From the NCBI RefSeq assembly GCF_021343995.1, contig NZ_JAJTTE010000009.1:62001-126000 (forward strand): DNA of 64,000 nt, written 5' to 3'. Position numbers and translations under genes: made by a program. The notes beneath the pieces are model-generated. The model had not been told where the DNA came from and searched no databases. It saw nothing but the letters and a program-made list of their open reading frames with translations. The stretch is from Pseudonocardia terrae. GTDB taxonomy: Bacteria; Actinomycetota; Actinomycetes; Mycobacteriales; Pseudonocardiaceae. Shown here piece after piece: positions 33,533-42,541 of this stretch. Position 1 is the stretch's first letter; every line of letters begins with the position of its first letter.

Positions 33533-34309
33533 TCAGGCCTCGGCCCTGCGCCCGACCAGGTGGAACGCGCGGCTGAGCTGCCGGTACGGGTCGCGGGACG
33601 CGGCACGCAGCTCGACCTCGGCGACGGCCGCGACGTCCGTGGTGTCGAGGGGGAGCTCCGTCCAGTCGCTGAACAGCCACACGCCGTACCAGCTCTCGAC
33701 CTCGATCCCGCCCTCGTGGAGCAGGGCCGACAGGTCCTCGACGGTGTCGCCGCGGGTCCGCGCCCCCAGCACGCCGATCTCCGAGTCGGCGTCGAAGGCG
33801 GCCAGGGCGTCGGCCCATCGCCGCTCGAGCGCCGGGCGCACCGCCAGCGTCCTCGCGTTCAGCGCCATCAGCGACACCACGCCGCCGGGTCCGGCGCACC
33901 GGCACACGGCCTCCACCATGGGGCCGGGATCGTCCAGGTACAGGAGCACGCCGTGGCAGAGGACGGCGGCGAACCGCCGACCGCGGGTCAGGACGTCGGC
34001 CTGCTCGCCCGCGCCCTCGACCAGGCGGACCCGCCGGCGCACGTCCTCCGGCTCGGCCCGCAGGCGCTGCTCCGCCCGCGCCAGCATCGCCGCGGACGGG
34101 TCCAGCACGGTGACCTCGTGGCCGAGCCGGGCCAACGGCACCGACTGGTGCGCGGCGCCACCGCCCACGTCGAGGACCGGAGCGGGCGGCGGCGGGAGGT
34201 GCCGGAGCAGCTGCCGGTGCAGGACGTAGGTCCGCACCCGGCCCTTGACCGTGGCGTACGCGCCGTCGACGAACGCGTCGGCCAGCGAGGCCCAGGGGTC
34301 CTCAGTCAC
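33533..34309 (-). CDS. SAM-dependent methyltransferase, CmoM-like
   Basis: A 258-residue class I methyltransferase. SAM motif I is VLDVGGGAAHQSVPLARLGHEVTVLDPS, motif IV VLCHGVLLYLDDP, and GGVVSLMALNARTL follows. The C-terminal pattern (RGDTVEDLSALLHEGGIEVESWYGVWLFSD and RDPYRQLSRAFHLVGRR) closely resembles E. coli CmoM, which methylates 5-carboxymethoxyuridine in tRNA. The function here is likely but not proven, as actinobacterial homologues are less studied. It overlaps the upstream PPOX gene by 8 bp. Confidence 0.8.
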   Translation of the reverse strand: MTEDPWASLADAFVDGAYATVKGRVRTYVLHRQLLRHLPPPPAPVLDVGGGAAHQSVPLARLGHEVTVLDPSAAMLARAEQRLRAEPEDVRRRVRLVEGAGEQADVLTRGRRFAAVLCHGVLLYLDDPGPMVEAVCRCAGPGGVVSLMALNARTLAVRPALERRWADALAAFDADSEIGVLGARTRGDTVEDLSALLHEGGIEVESWYGVWLFSDWTELPLDTTDVAAVAEVELRAASRDPYRQLSRAFHLVGRRAEA

Positions 34310-34685
34310 CCTCGGCGACCGTGGGGATCTCGACGCAGTCGGCGCCGCATCCGGGCCCGGGGTCGGGCGCGGCGGCGGGCCGGTGCAGGACCGCCCGCGT
34401 GGGCGTGACGACGAGGGCGTCGCCGGACAGGCTCGATCCTCCGTCGACGATCAGCGAGTACCCCTCGGCGGAACCCGGCGGCCAGACGAGCGTCACGACC
34501 GGGCGTGCCGCCAGGTTGCCGCGGGTCCGGCGCCCGAGATCGCCGACGACGAGGCCCGTGTCGGTGACCACCGGGGACACCGCGGTGACGTGGGGCCTGC
34601 CGTCGTCGCCGATCGTCAGCAGGTAGGCGAAGTCGTAGCGGGCGACGGTCGAGGCCAGTTCGTCGGTGGGAACGGCGATGCTCAC
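34302..34685 (-). CDS. Pyridoxamine 5'-phosphate oxidase-like split-barrel protein
   Basis: A 127-residue small split-barrel flavin- or deazaflavin-binding protein. RYDFAYLLTIGDDGRPHVTAVSPVV and LVVGDLGRRTRGNLAARPVVTLVW are the core strands of the PPOX/F420-binding family. It is co-transcribed with the CmoM-like gene (8-bp overlap). The reaction is unknown; members reduce or bind F420 or heme, or are orphan flavoproteins. Confidence 0.75.
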   Translation of the reverse strand: MSIAVPTDELASTVARYDFAYLLTIGDDGRPHVTAVSPVVTDTGLVVGDLGRRTRGNLAARPVVTLVWPPGSAEGYSLIVDGGSSLSGDALVVTPTRAVLHRPAAAPDPGPGCGADCVEIPTVAEGD

Positions 34686-34833
34686 CCGGTCGAGCCTAGG
34701 GTCGGGCCCCGCGACCGCGCAGCAGGTCGAGGGACCCGGCCCCTCGGCGTGGACCGCGCTTGCCGGGCCGGCAGCTCACGGCCCCGGTCCGGGGTGGAGG
34801 TGCCCCGGGTTCCGCCGACCACCGTGATCACCC

Positions 34834-35658
34834 TCAGGACCGGACGAACTCCAGGAGGTCGGCGTTGATCGTCTCGGCCTCGGTGGTCGGCATGCCGTGC
34901 GGGAAGCCCGCGTAGGTCTTCAGGGTGCTGTTCCGGACCAGCTCCGCCGACAGGGGGCCGGAGTCGGCGTAGGGGACGATCTGGTCGTCGTCGCCGTGCA
35001 TCACCAGCACCGGCACTGTGATCCTCTTCAGGTCCTCGGTGAAGTCGGTCTGGGAGAAGGCGACGATGCCGTCGTAATGCGCCTTCGCGCTCCCCGTCAT
35101 CCCCTGCCGCCACCAGTTCCGGATGATCGCCTCCGAGGGCTCCGCCCCGGGGCGGTTGTAGCCGTAGAAGGGCCCCGACGCCAGGGCCAGGTAGAACGCG
35201 GACCGGTTGGCGGCCAGCTGGGCCTGCAGGTCGTCGAAGACCTTCTTCGGCAGGCCGCCGGGGTTGGCGTCCGTCCGCACCATCAGTGGCGGCACGGCGC
35301 TGATCAGCACCGCCTTCGCCGCGCGGCCCTCGCCGTGCCGCCCGAGATAGCGCGCCACCTCGCCGCCGCCCGTGGAGTGCCCGACGTGCACCGCGTCCCG
35401 GAGATCGAGGTGGGCGGTCAACGCGGCCAGGTCGTCGGCGTAGTGGTCCATGTCGTGGCCGTCGGCGGTCTGGGCGGAACGGCCGTGCCCGCGGCGGTCG
35501 TGGGCGATGACCCGGTACCCCTGCTGGAGGAAGAACAGCATCTGGGTGTCCCAGTCGTCGCTCGAGAGCGGCCAGCCGTGGCTGAAGACGATCGGTCGTC
35601 CCGAGCCCCAGTCCTTGTAGAAGATCTCCGTACCATCGGGCGTGGTGATCGTGGCCAT
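34834..35658 (-). CDS. Alpha/beta hydrolase, non-heme chloroperoxidase-like
   Basis: A 274-residue hydrolase. The nucleophile elbow is GHSTGGGE, acid in [11 protein letters not shown] and His in AGFPHGMP. The N-terminal [18 protein letters not shown] and HDRRGHGRS, together with the length, match cofactor-free haloperoxidases/esterases of the bacterial perhydrolase group. ATG at 35658 is preferred; the upstream in-frame extension is Arg/Ala-rich and its codon pattern looks non-coding. Confidence 0.9.
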   Translation of the reverse strand: MATITTPDGTEIFYKDWGSGRPIVFSHGWPLSSDDWDTQMLFFLQQGYRVIAHDRRGHGRSAQTADGHDMDHYADDLAALTAHLDLRDAVHVGHSTGGGEVARYLGRHGEGRAAKAVLISAVPPLMVRTDANPGGLPKKVFDDLQAQLAANRSAFYLALASGPFYGYNRPGAEPSEAIIRNWWRQGMTGSAKAHYDGIVAFSQTDFTEDLKRITVPVLVMHGDDDQIVPYADSGPLSAELVRNSTLKTYAGFPHGMPTTEAETINADLLEFVRS

Positions 35659-35822
35659 GGGTGCCTCCGGTTGGTCCAGCCGCGCGGCCGCGGACGCGCG
35701 CCGGCCGCGTCCTCCCACTGTGGTGGCGGGCCACCGGGCCGGATACCGCCGAGTGACGCCGTGGGTGCTCTGGTGTGTGGCGGGACGCCCGGTCGGCGAC
35801 CGGGCCCCGGCTCAGCGCTGCG

Positions 35823-36914
35823 TCATCTCGGCGGCGGGGCGGGATCCGGGCTCCCGAAGATCGCCGTGCGGATGGCGGTGATGGCCCGGTCGAGACGGTG
35901 GACCACGCGGCGCAGCTCGGCCTCGGCGCCGGGATGGCGACCGGCGAGCGCGGTCAGGGTCAGGGCGAGCGAGGACAACTCGAGGATCACCTCGTTGCGC
36001 AGCGTGTCCGCCATGCGTTCGGCCTGGTCGGCGCGAGCGCGCAGGCGTTCGGTCCGTGCGGTCTCCGCAGCGTGGTCGGTGAGGCGGTCGCGCATCGTCG
36101 CGACGCCCCGGCCGACCGTGGCGAGCTCGCGCAGGCCGTCGTCGCGGATGGGGTGGTCGTGGTCCCCCGCGGCGACGGCGGCGACGTCGTCGCCGAGCCG
36201 GGTGAGGGGAGCGAGCACCCAGCGTCGCTGCAACCGCACCGCGACGATCCCGAGGGCCACCCCGAGGAGGGCCACGGCGACGAGGACGCCGACGAGACGA
36301 CGGCGGGCCGCCTCGGCGTCGGCCGCGGCGGCGCCCGCCTCGGCACTGATCTGCGTGCGGAGCGTGTCGACCCGCTGACGGAGCACGTCGAAGCGGTTCT
36401 TGCCCACCCCCTGAGCGGCGAGCGCCGACGCCTGGGCGACGTCACCCGCCCGGCGGAGGTCGATGAAGGGCCGGGCGGCGTCGGTCGTCCAGCCGTCGTG
36501 GGCGGCGACGACGGCCTTCAGGTCGTCGGCCAGTTCCGGGACCTCGGTGCCGAGCGCTCGCTGTTCGGCTGCGATCCGCGGTGACGCGGCGGTGTACGGC
36601 TCCAGGAAGCCCTCCTGTCCCGTGAGGACATAGCCCCGCAGGCCGGTCTCCTGGTCGACGTAGGCGCTCTGCAACCGCTCCACCGAGGTCAGCGCAGGGC
36701 CGAGGCGCTCCATCATCACCCCGTCGGCGGTGGTGGCCTGCGCCATGTTGACCACCGCCACCGCGAGCAGCCCGAACAGGGCGACCAGCACGACCAGCAC
36801 CAGGGCCTGCATGCGCCCGCGGAGGGAACCCGGGAGGTCGGCCGGCCATCGTCGCCGTTGTCGCCGGCGGTCCGCGGCAGGACCGGCAGGCCGCCCACGG
36901 TCGGGATGCTCCAC
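35823..36914 (-). CDS. CHASE3-HAMP membrane protein with truncated HisKA_3-like tail
   Basis: A 363-residue sensor-like protein. TM helix at about 35-58, an extracellular CHASE3 domain (YVDQETGLRGYVLTGQEGFLEPY, 85-107), a second TM at about 206-226, HAMP (227-280), then a helical segment ending MADTLRNEVILELSSLALTL ... RLDRAITAIRTAIFG (301-354). That tail resembles the dimerisation helix of NreB/DevS-type histidine kinases, but the phosphoacceptor LHD is LRN and no ATPase domain follows. GTG at 36914 has an AGGAGG SD five bases upstream; the open frame beyond it has no such signal. Confidence 0.82.
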   Translation of the reverse strand: MEHPDRGRPAGPAADRRRQRRRWPADLPGSLRGRMQALVLVVLVALFGLLAVAVVNMAQATTADGVMMERLGPALTSVERLQSAYVDQETGLRGYVLTGQEGFLEPYTAASPRIAAEQRALGTEVPELADDLKAVVAAHDGWTTDAARPFIDLRRAGDVAQASALAAQGVGKNRFDVLRQRVDTLRTQISAEAGAAAADAEAARRRLVGVLVAVALLGVALGIVAVRLQRRWVLAPLTRLGDDVAAVAAGDHDHPIRDDGLRELATVGRGVATMRDRLTDHAAETARTERLRARADQAERMADTLRNEVILELSSLALTLTALAGRHPGAEAELRRVVHRLDRAITAIRTAIFGSPDPAPPPR

Positions 36915-37265
36915 GTCGCCTCCTCGGGGGAACCTCGACGGTCGAGAGAGTTCCGAAAGGAGCCCGGCACGGCAAGACCGGGGCGGTGTGCCGGCGACCA
37001 GGGCGCGACCCAGCCGGTTCCGGGCTCGAGGAAGGGGGAGCGTCAGCGGGGGGCGGTCCCCGGTCCACCGGCCACGCCGGCGGCAGACGACGGCCCCCGG
37101 CGACCGGTCACGGCACCCGTCCGTGGCCGAGTCGAGGATGACGAACGTCCCGTCGACCGTGGAGCGGACCCGCTTCAGCAGCGTGGCCCCCGGCGGCACG
37201 ACCAGCGTCATCCGCCGGCTCGGCCTGCACGTCGAGTGCGTCGGCGGGCGCGCCGCCGGCGCGGT
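36915..37265. other. 351-bp intergenic region without a convincing gene
   Basis: The region lies between the CHASE3 gene and the DUF3040 gene. The CHASE3 reading frame stays open backwards to 37211 but is Arg/Pro-rich after its first 30 codons and lacks an SD. Plus-strand frames are likewise shadow-like. Nothing with motif or promoter support was seen. Confidence 0.5.
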
Positions 37266-37538
37266 TCAGGCGGGGCGCCGCCCACCCGGCTCGTGGTCGC
37301 GGGGGTGCAGGACGAGGGCGCACACGGCGAGCAGGCCGCAGGCCGCCGAGACGGCCGGGAGGTGGAGGACGACGGCCGCGGTCATCAGCAGCAACGGCAC
37401 CAGGATCATCAGGTCCCGCCCGCAGCCGGGGTGGACCGGCGCACGGAGGGTCCGGAGTCGTCGGTCGAGGCCCGGGTCCTCCGCGGTGAGCGCGCGTTCG
37501 ATCGCCGCGAGTTCCCGTCGTTCCCGCTCGGTCACCAT
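37266..37538 (-). CDS. DUF3040 small membrane protein
   Basis: A 90-residue protein. The N-terminal TERERRELAAIERALTAEDPGLDRRLRTL is the DUF3040 signature, followed by two hydrophobic segments (LMILVPLLLMTAAVVL and ACGLLAVCALVL). Function is unknown; it is common in actinobacteria. GGGAGG precedes three closely spaced starts (GTG 37541, ATG 37538, GTG 37535); ATG is shown. Confidence 0.8.
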   Translation of the reverse strand: MVTERERRELAAIERALTAEDPGLDRRLRTLRAPVHPGCGRDLMILVPLLLMTAAVVLHLPAVSAACGLLAVCALVLHPRDHEPGGRRPA

Positions 37539-37599
37539 CACGCCTCCCGGCCTGCGTCGCGAGCCCCGTGCCCCGGGAACGGTGCGTACCCAGAATAGT

Positions 37600-37676
37600 T
37601 GCGCGAGCGCACACGAGTGGAGTGAGCTGGGTCACGCCGACGGCGCGAGCGGCCGGGCGGTTGCGTCGGCGCAACC
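37600..37676. promoter_or_regulatory. Two inverted repeats in the DUF3040/aquaporin divergent region
   Basis: TGCGC-GA-GCGCA (37600-37611) lies nearer the DUF3040 gene, and GGTTGCG-TCGG-CGCAACC (37659-37676) nearer the aquaporin gene. The second is a perfect 7-4-7 hairpin directly followed by CTTTGAGTATCGT, which could include a -10. Either a regulator site or a 5' leader structure. Confidence 0.45.
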
Positions 37677-37753
37677 TTTGAGTATCGTCGGTCACCTTCA
37701 TCGACCGGGGCCGACCCGGTCGTCGGTTGCTGCCGGGGCAGGGTGATGCCGCG

Positions 37754-38674
37754 ATGTCCACGACGGTCGGGCCGGAGTCCGGACGCGGTCTCGTCCGGCT
37801 CCGAGCGGGTCTCGGCGGCGAGATGCTGGCCGAGTTCCTCGGGACGTTCGTCCTGATCATGTTCGGGCTGGGGTCGGTCGCCGTCGCGGTGGTCGGGCTA
37901 CCCGGCTCGGGTCGGCAATCCGTGCCCTTCGGCGCCGCGAACTGGCTGATCATCGCCTGGGGATGGGGGATGGCCGTCGTGTTCGGGGTCTACGTCGCCG
38001 GTGGCATCAGCGGCGCGCACCTGAACCCGGCCGTCACACTGGCGATGGCCGTGCGGCGGGGATTCTCCTGGGCCCGCGTGCCGGCGTACTGGTTCGCCCA
38101 GGTGCTGGGGGCGTTCGCGGCCGCGGCGCTCATCTACGCCGTGTACCGCAACGCGATCGACGCGTTCAATCTGACCAACCAGATCGCCTCCCGCAGCCAG
38201 TCGCTGTCCACCTTCGCCATCTTCGCGACCTTCCCGGCCAGCTACTTCAACGGCGGCCTGTGGGGGCCGCTCATCGACCAGATCGTCGGCACCGCACTGC
38301 TGCTCGGGCTCATCGCCGCGTTGATCGACAACCGCAACCAGGCGCCGCGGGCGAACATGGCCGCGCTCCTGGTGGGGTTCGTCGTGGTCGCCATCGGGTT
38401 GAGCTTCGGCACCAACGCCGGCTACGCGATCAACCCTGCCCGCGACCTCGGCCCCCGGCTGCTCACCTACATCGAGGGATGGGGGCAGCTGGCGTTCCCC
38501 GGTCACGGGACGTACTTCGACCACTACTGGTGGGTGCCCATCGTCGGGCCGCTGATCGGCGGCGTGATCGGCATCTGCGCCTACGACCTGCTCGTGGGCA
38601 GCACCCTCGTCACCCGCCTGCGCCTCGGCGAGGAGGCGGAGCCCGGGCGCGTCCCGGAGCCGGACGAGGACTGA
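37754..38674 (+). CDS. Aquaporin / aquaglyceroporin (MIP family)
   Basis: A 306-residue MIP channel with six hydrophobic helices. Both half-helix motifs are intact: GAHLNPAVTLA and GYAINPARDLGPR. The Asp after the second NPAR is typical of glycerol facilitators, so glycerol or other small neutral solutes are likely besides water. It is longer than average, with an extended N-terminus and an acidic C-terminal tail (GEEAEPGRVPEPDED). Start ATG 37754; an upstream in-frame start gives only 9 more residues. Confidence 0.9.
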   Translation: MSTTVGPESGRGLVRLRAGLGGEMLAEFLGTFVLIMFGLGSVAVAVVGLPGSGRQSVPFGAANWLIIAWGWGMAVVFGVYVAGGISGAHLNPAVTLAMAVRRGFSWARVPAYWFAQVLGAFAAAALIYAVYRNAIDAFNLTNQIASRSQSLSTFAIFATFPASYFNGGLWGPLIDQIVGTALLLGLIAALIDNRNQAPRANMAALLVGFVVVAIGLSFGTNAGYAINPARDLGPRLLTYIEGWGQLAFPGHGTYFDHYWWVPIVGPLIGGVIGICAYDLLVGSTLVTRLRLGEEAEPGRVPEPDED

Positions 38675-38800
38675 CCCTCCGGCGCCACCCGGACTTGACG
38701 GGCAGCACGCGCCGCGGCGCCTACGGTCGCGGACGTGCAACGGGGTCAGCACGGTGTGCCGTGCCGCCACGCCGTCACGGACGGGCTAAGGTCCCGCGTC

Positions 38801-39601
38801 GTGCGTGGAGAGGATCGGCCCGGGACGACCAGGCGGAGCGTTCTGCGGGCCGCCGTGGTCCTGCCGCTGGCGGCCGCGTGCTCCGCGCCGTCCGGATCGA
38901 CCGCGCCGTCCGGATCGACCGCGCCGTCCGGATCGGCCGCGCCACAGGCCGGCCCTGCCCCGTCGGCCGCGACGTCCGCCGCCGCGACCCCGTCGGCCCG
39001 CCCGCCGACCGGTGAGGTCGAGCGGGCCACGAGCGGTCGTCCGGAGGTGGCGCTGACCTTCCACGGTGCGGGGGACCTCGATCTCGCCCGGAAGGTGCTG
39101 GGCACGCTGCACGACCGCGGTGCCGGGGTGACCGTGCTGGCCGTCGGCACGTGGCTGCAGCAGTCCCCGGACGCCGCCCGGATCGTCACGGACCTGGGGC
39201 ACGAGCTGGGCAACCACACGTGGTCGCACCGCGACATCGACGGGCTGGCCGAGAGCGCCGCCCGGGTCGAGATCGAGCGGTGCCGCGACCTCATCGCCGC
39301 GGCGACGGGCGGCCCGGGGGCGTTCTTCCGGCCGTCGCAGGCCCAGCACGCCACACCGGAGGTGCGGGCACTGGCCGCGGCGGCGGGCTATCCGACCGTG
39401 TTGTCCTACAACGTGGACTCCAGGGACTTCACCGATCCCGGCGCCGCCGCGATCCGCCGCAACGTCGCGACCGCGACCGCCGGCAGCGTCGTCAGCATGC
39501 ACCTGGGCCACCCCGGGACCCTGGCCGCGCTGCCCGGCCTTCTCGACGACCTCGCCGCCCGGGGGCTCACCCCGGTCACGGCGACCAGACTGTTCGGCTG
39601 A
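38801..39601 (+). CDS. Polysaccharide deacetylase (NodB-fold) Tat-type lipoprotein
   Basis: A 266-residue secreted protein. TRRSVLRAA is a twin-arginine motif, followed by a hydrophobic stretch and lipobox LAAAC (Cys27). A linker contains three SAPSG repeats encoded by an 18-bp tandem repeat (38887-38941). The NodB domain has motif 1 as ALTFHGAGD rather than TFDDG, so the catalytic Asp pair is altered to HGAGD, and motif 2 as GNHTWSHRD with both metal histidines. It may act on cell-wall glycan or another N-acyl substrate. The gene 16 bp downstream is also a lipoprotein gene. Confidence 0.83.
   Translation: MRGEDRPGTTRRSVLRAAVVLPLAAACSAPSGSTAPSGSTAPSGSAAPQAGPAPSAATSAAATPSARPPTGEVERATSGRPEVALTFHGAGDLDLARKVLGTLHDRGAGVTVLAVGTWLQQSPDAARIVTDLGHELGNHTWSHRDIDGLAESAARVEIERCRDLIAAATGGPGAFFRPSQAQHATPEVRALAAAAGYPTVLSYNVDSRDFTDPGAAAIRRNVATATAGSVVSMHLGHPGTLAALPGLLDDLAARGLTPVTATRLFG
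38887..38941. repeat. 18-bp tandem repeat inside the deacetylase gene
   Basis: GCGCCGTCCGGATCGACC is repeated about three times in frame, encoding the SAPSGST linker after the lipobox. Such repeats change copy number easily, giving linker-length variation without frameshift. Confidence 0.75.
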
Positions 39602-39617
39602 ACGTGGGGGTACTCGG

Positions 39618-40826
39618 GTGAACGCTCGTCGAAGGCTGGCGACGGCGGCGGTGCTGGCGGCGACGGTGGTGCTCGCGGGATGCAGTACGGGCAGCGGGTC
39701 GACGGCCGGGGCGACGGCAGCACCCCCGTCGGCGGCCTCCCCGTCGGGAACGACGGCGGCGACCCCGTCGCCCGCGGCGGGGGTGGACGGGCTGCCGGGC
39801 ATGCCGCCGGTGACGGACGCGCACAACGTCTACGCCGACGCGGGGGCGAACATGCTCTCGGACGCCGCGAAGGCGGCGAAGCCGCTGGTCTACGTACCGC
39901 ACACCAAGTCCGGCGAGGTCCGGGTGATCGACCCGACGACGTTCGCCACGGTCGGCACCTACCGGCTGGGCGGGGAGCTGCAGCACGTCGTGCCGTCGTG
40001 GGACATGCGCACCCTCTACGCCACCGACGACACGACCAACAAGGTCGTGCCCTTCGACCCCGTCACCGGCAAGCCCGGCGCCGCGATCCCGGTGCAGGAC
40101 CCGTACAACATGTACGCCACCCCGGACGGCACCTCGGCGATCTCGGTGGCCGAGGCGCAGAAGCGGCTCGTGTTCTACGACCCGCACACCTGGAAGCAGC
40201 AGGGGGAGCTGGCGACACCCGACTGCGCCGGGATCGACCACGCCGACTTCACCCCGGACGGCCGCACCGCTGTGTTCACCTGCGAGTTCGCCGGGAGGGT
40301 GGCGGTGGTCGACATCGAGCACCGCTCGTTGGTGCGGATGGTCGACATGCCGAAGCGCAACAGGCACATGGGCCCGCAGGACATCAAGCTGGCGCCGGAC
40401 GGCTCGGTCTTCTACATCGCCGACTCCGACCAGAACGGGGTGTGGGTGCTCGACGGGGCGGCCACCCACGTCGTCCGGGAGATCCCGACCGGGCCCGGGG
40501 CACACGGGCTGTACCTGTCCCGGGACGCGACGAGGTTGTTCGTGACCAACCGGCACGAGGGCTCGGTCAGCGTGCTCGACGCGTACACCGGCGCCCCGAT
40601 CACCAAGTGGATGATCCCGGGCGGGGGCAGCCCCGACATGGGCAACGTGTCCGCGGACGGCTCCCAGCTGTGGTTGTCCGGTCGCTACAACCGTGCCGTG
40701 TACGTGCTCTCCACGACCGACGGCAGCCTCATCAAGAAGATCGACGTCGGTGACGGACCCCACGGGCTGTGCGTGTGGCCCCAGCCCGGGCGCTACTCGC
40801 TGGGCCACACCGGGATCACCCGGTAG
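39618..40826 (+). CDS. YncE/SMP-30-like beta-propeller lipoprotein
   Basis: A 402-residue exported lipoprotein. The signal peptide ends in LAGC (Cys22), then a Ser/Ala/Thr/Pro-rich linker and a beta-propeller with repeated blades: VYVPHTKSGEVRVIDP, LYATDDTTNKVVPFDPVTG, RLFVTNRHEGSVSVLDAYTG, and LWLSGRYNRAVYVLSTTDG. YVTN-type propellers bind ligands or support redox partners at the cell surface. GTG start 16 bp after the deacetylase stop, so probably co-transcribed. Confidence 0.87.
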   Translation: MNARRRLATAAVLAATVVLAGCSTGSGSTAGATAAPPSAASPSGTTAATPSPAAGVDGLPGMPPVTDAHNVYADAGANMLSDAAKAAKPLVYVPHTKSGEVRVIDPTTFATVGTYRLGGELQHVVPSWDMRTLYATDDTTNKVVPFDPVTGKPGAAIPVQDPYNMYATPDGTSAISVAEAQKRLVFYDPHTWKQQGELATPDCAGIDHADFTPDGRTAVFTCEFAGRVAVVDIEHRSLVRMVDMPKRNRHMGPQDIKLAPDGSVFYIADSDQNGVWVLDGAATHVVREIPTGPGAHGLYLSRDATRLFVTNRHEGSVSVLDAYTGAPITKWMIPGGGSPDMGNVSADGSQLWLSGRYNRAVYVLSTTDGSLIKKIDVGDGPHGLCVWPQPGRYSLGHTGITR

Positions 40827-40829
40827 CCC

Positions 40830-42413
40830 TCACCGCACCTCGAAGTCGGCCGGGTCCGGGTGGCGGAGGCGCTCCCAGATCTCCGTCCCCTCGAAGGGGC
40901 AGTTCGAGGCGGAGCGCCCGTGCGCGTTGCGGTAGTAGTTGTCCGCGCGCGGGTCGCTCCAGGTCCGCAGGGCCTCGCGCTCGTCGAGCTCGCGGTTGTA
41001 GCGGCGGTAGGCGTCCGGGGTGACGTCGACGGAGCGCCGGTCCTCCAGGACGAGCTCGGCGATCCGCTCCAGGGCGAACCGCGTCGTCATCTCGGAGAAG
41101 GTGACGACGCCGAGGCTGAACGGGTTCGTGTTGGGCCCGTAGAGCAGGAACAGGTTCGGGAAGCCCGGCAGCATCGTGCCCACCCAGGCCCGCGCCCCGT
41201 CCTCCGCCCACAGGTCCTCGACCCGCACCCCGTCCCGGCCGCGGATCTCCATGGGCCACAGGAAGTCGTTGGCGCGGAAGCCGGTGGCGTAGACGACGAC
41301 GTCGGCCGGGTGCTCGCGGCCGTCGACGGTCTCGACCCCGTGCTCGGTCAGCCGGGCGATGCCCTCGGAGACGAGGGTGACGTCCTCGCGCAGCAGTGCG
41401 TCGTAGATGCCGTAGCCGCTGTCCACGGCGACCGGCCGCGCCGACATCGGCGGGTGCGGCGGCAGCATCCGCTCCAGCAGGTCGGGGCGGGAGCCGAGCT
41501 TGTGGCGCAGGAACTCGAGCCGGCCGTCCCGGATCCGCTTGTTCATCGCGCTGCGGCTCAGCGGGTCGGTCCAGTCCGGGTCGACGTCGAAGGCGCGGCT
41601 CTGCACGTGCGGGCCGGTCAGCCAGCTGGTCCGGAAGCGCAGGAAGTTGGCGTAGTACGGGACGTTGCGGTCGAGCCACGCGACCTGGTCGGGGTAGCGG
41701 CTGCGGTACCCGGGGCGGTCGAAGACCCACTGCGGCGTCCGCTGGAACAGCTCCACGTGACCCGCGAGGTCGGCGAGCTCCGGCACCATCTGGTAGCTCG
41801 TGCAGCCCGAGCCGATGACGGCCACCCGCTTGCCGGACAGGTCCAGGTCCGCGGGCCACCGGGCGGTGTGGAAGGCCGGCCCGGAGAAGCGGTCCGCCCC
41901 GTCGAGCTCGGGCAGGTTCGGCCGCGCGAGGAACCCGACGGCACTGATGACCGCCCTCGCCCGGAGCACCCGTTCGCCCTCGGGGTCCCGGACCCGCACC
42001 GCCCAGCTGCCGCGAGCCTCGTCCCAGTCCGCGGAGACGACCTCGGTGTCGAAGGCGATGTCGCCGCGCAGGTCGAAGGTGTCCGCGACCCAGTTGAAGT
42101 ACTTCTCGTTCTCCGCCTGCTCGCAGTAGGGGCCCGCGTACTCGTAGCCGAGTCCGTAGAGGTGCGTGTAGGCGCGGCTGGGGGTGTCGACGCGCGCGCC
42201 GGGGTAGCGGTTCTCGTGCCAGGTGCCGCCCACGCCGGGGTTCTTCTCGACCACCGTGAACGGGATCCCCGCCCGCTTGAGCTGCACCGCGGCGTTGAGC
42301 CCGCCCAGCCCGGCCCCGATGACCAGCACGGAGAAGTCCGCCAGCCGGCTCGCCGGGGGCTCGGCCGGCCAGCGCAGTGACCTGGCCCACGGGTCGAGCG
42401 CGAGCTCCTCCAC
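40830..42413 (-). CDS. Flavin-containing (Baeyer-Villiger-type) monooxygenase
   Basis: A protein of at least 527 residues. The FAD motif is VLVIGAGLGGLNAAVQL, the BVMO/FMO fingerprint FSGPAFHTARWP is present, and the NADPH motif is VIGSGCTSYQ. VVVYATGFRAND is also typical. It would oxygenate ketones or N/S groups. The start is uncertain: GTG at 42413 has no SD at good distance, and coding-like sequence (LGLAAGQEVPEAELELW) continues upstream in frame, so the true N-terminus may lie further out or use a rare codon. It may belong to the downstream acyl-CoA operon's transcript. Confidence 0.85.
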   Translation of the reverse strand: MEELALDPWARSLRWPAEPPASRLADFSVLVIGAGLGGLNAAVQLKRAGIPFTVVEKNPGVGGTWHENRYPGARVDTPSRAYTHLYGLGYEYAGPYCEQAENEKYFNWVADTFDLRGDIAFDTEVVSADWDEARGSWAVRVRDPEGERVLRARAVISAVGFLARPNLPELDGADRFSGPAFHTARWPADLDLSGKRVAVIGSGCTSYQMVPELADLAGHVELFQRTPQWVFDRPGYRSRYPDQVAWLDRNVPYYANFLRFRTSWLTGPHVQSRAFDVDPDWTDPLSRSAMNKRIRDGRLEFLRHKLGSRPDLLERMLPPHPPMSARPVAVDSGYGIYDALLREDVTLVSEGIARLTEHGVETVDGREHPADVVVYATGFRANDFLWPMEIRGRDGVRVEDLWAEDGARAWVGTMLPGFPNLFLLYGPNTNPFSLGVVTFSEMTTRFALERIAELVLEDRRSVDVTPDAYRRYNRELDEREALRTWSDPRADNYYRNAHGRSASNCPFEGTEIWERLRHPDPADFEVR

Positions 42414-42541
42414 CCACAGCTCGAGCTCGGCCTCCGGGACCTCCTGCCCGGCGGCGAGGCCCAGGCTGCGGCGCAGCCGCTCCGGAGGGCCGATTCGATC
42501 GTGGCCCCGACCCGGCCGTCCGGCTGCGGGAACGGGGCCGC

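Noticed and set aside
36915..37211. An upstream extension of the CHASE3 protein or a small separate gene on the minus strand.
   Set aside because: There is no SD at the far ATG, composition turns Arg/Pro-rich, and a good AGGAGG-GTG start exists at 36914.
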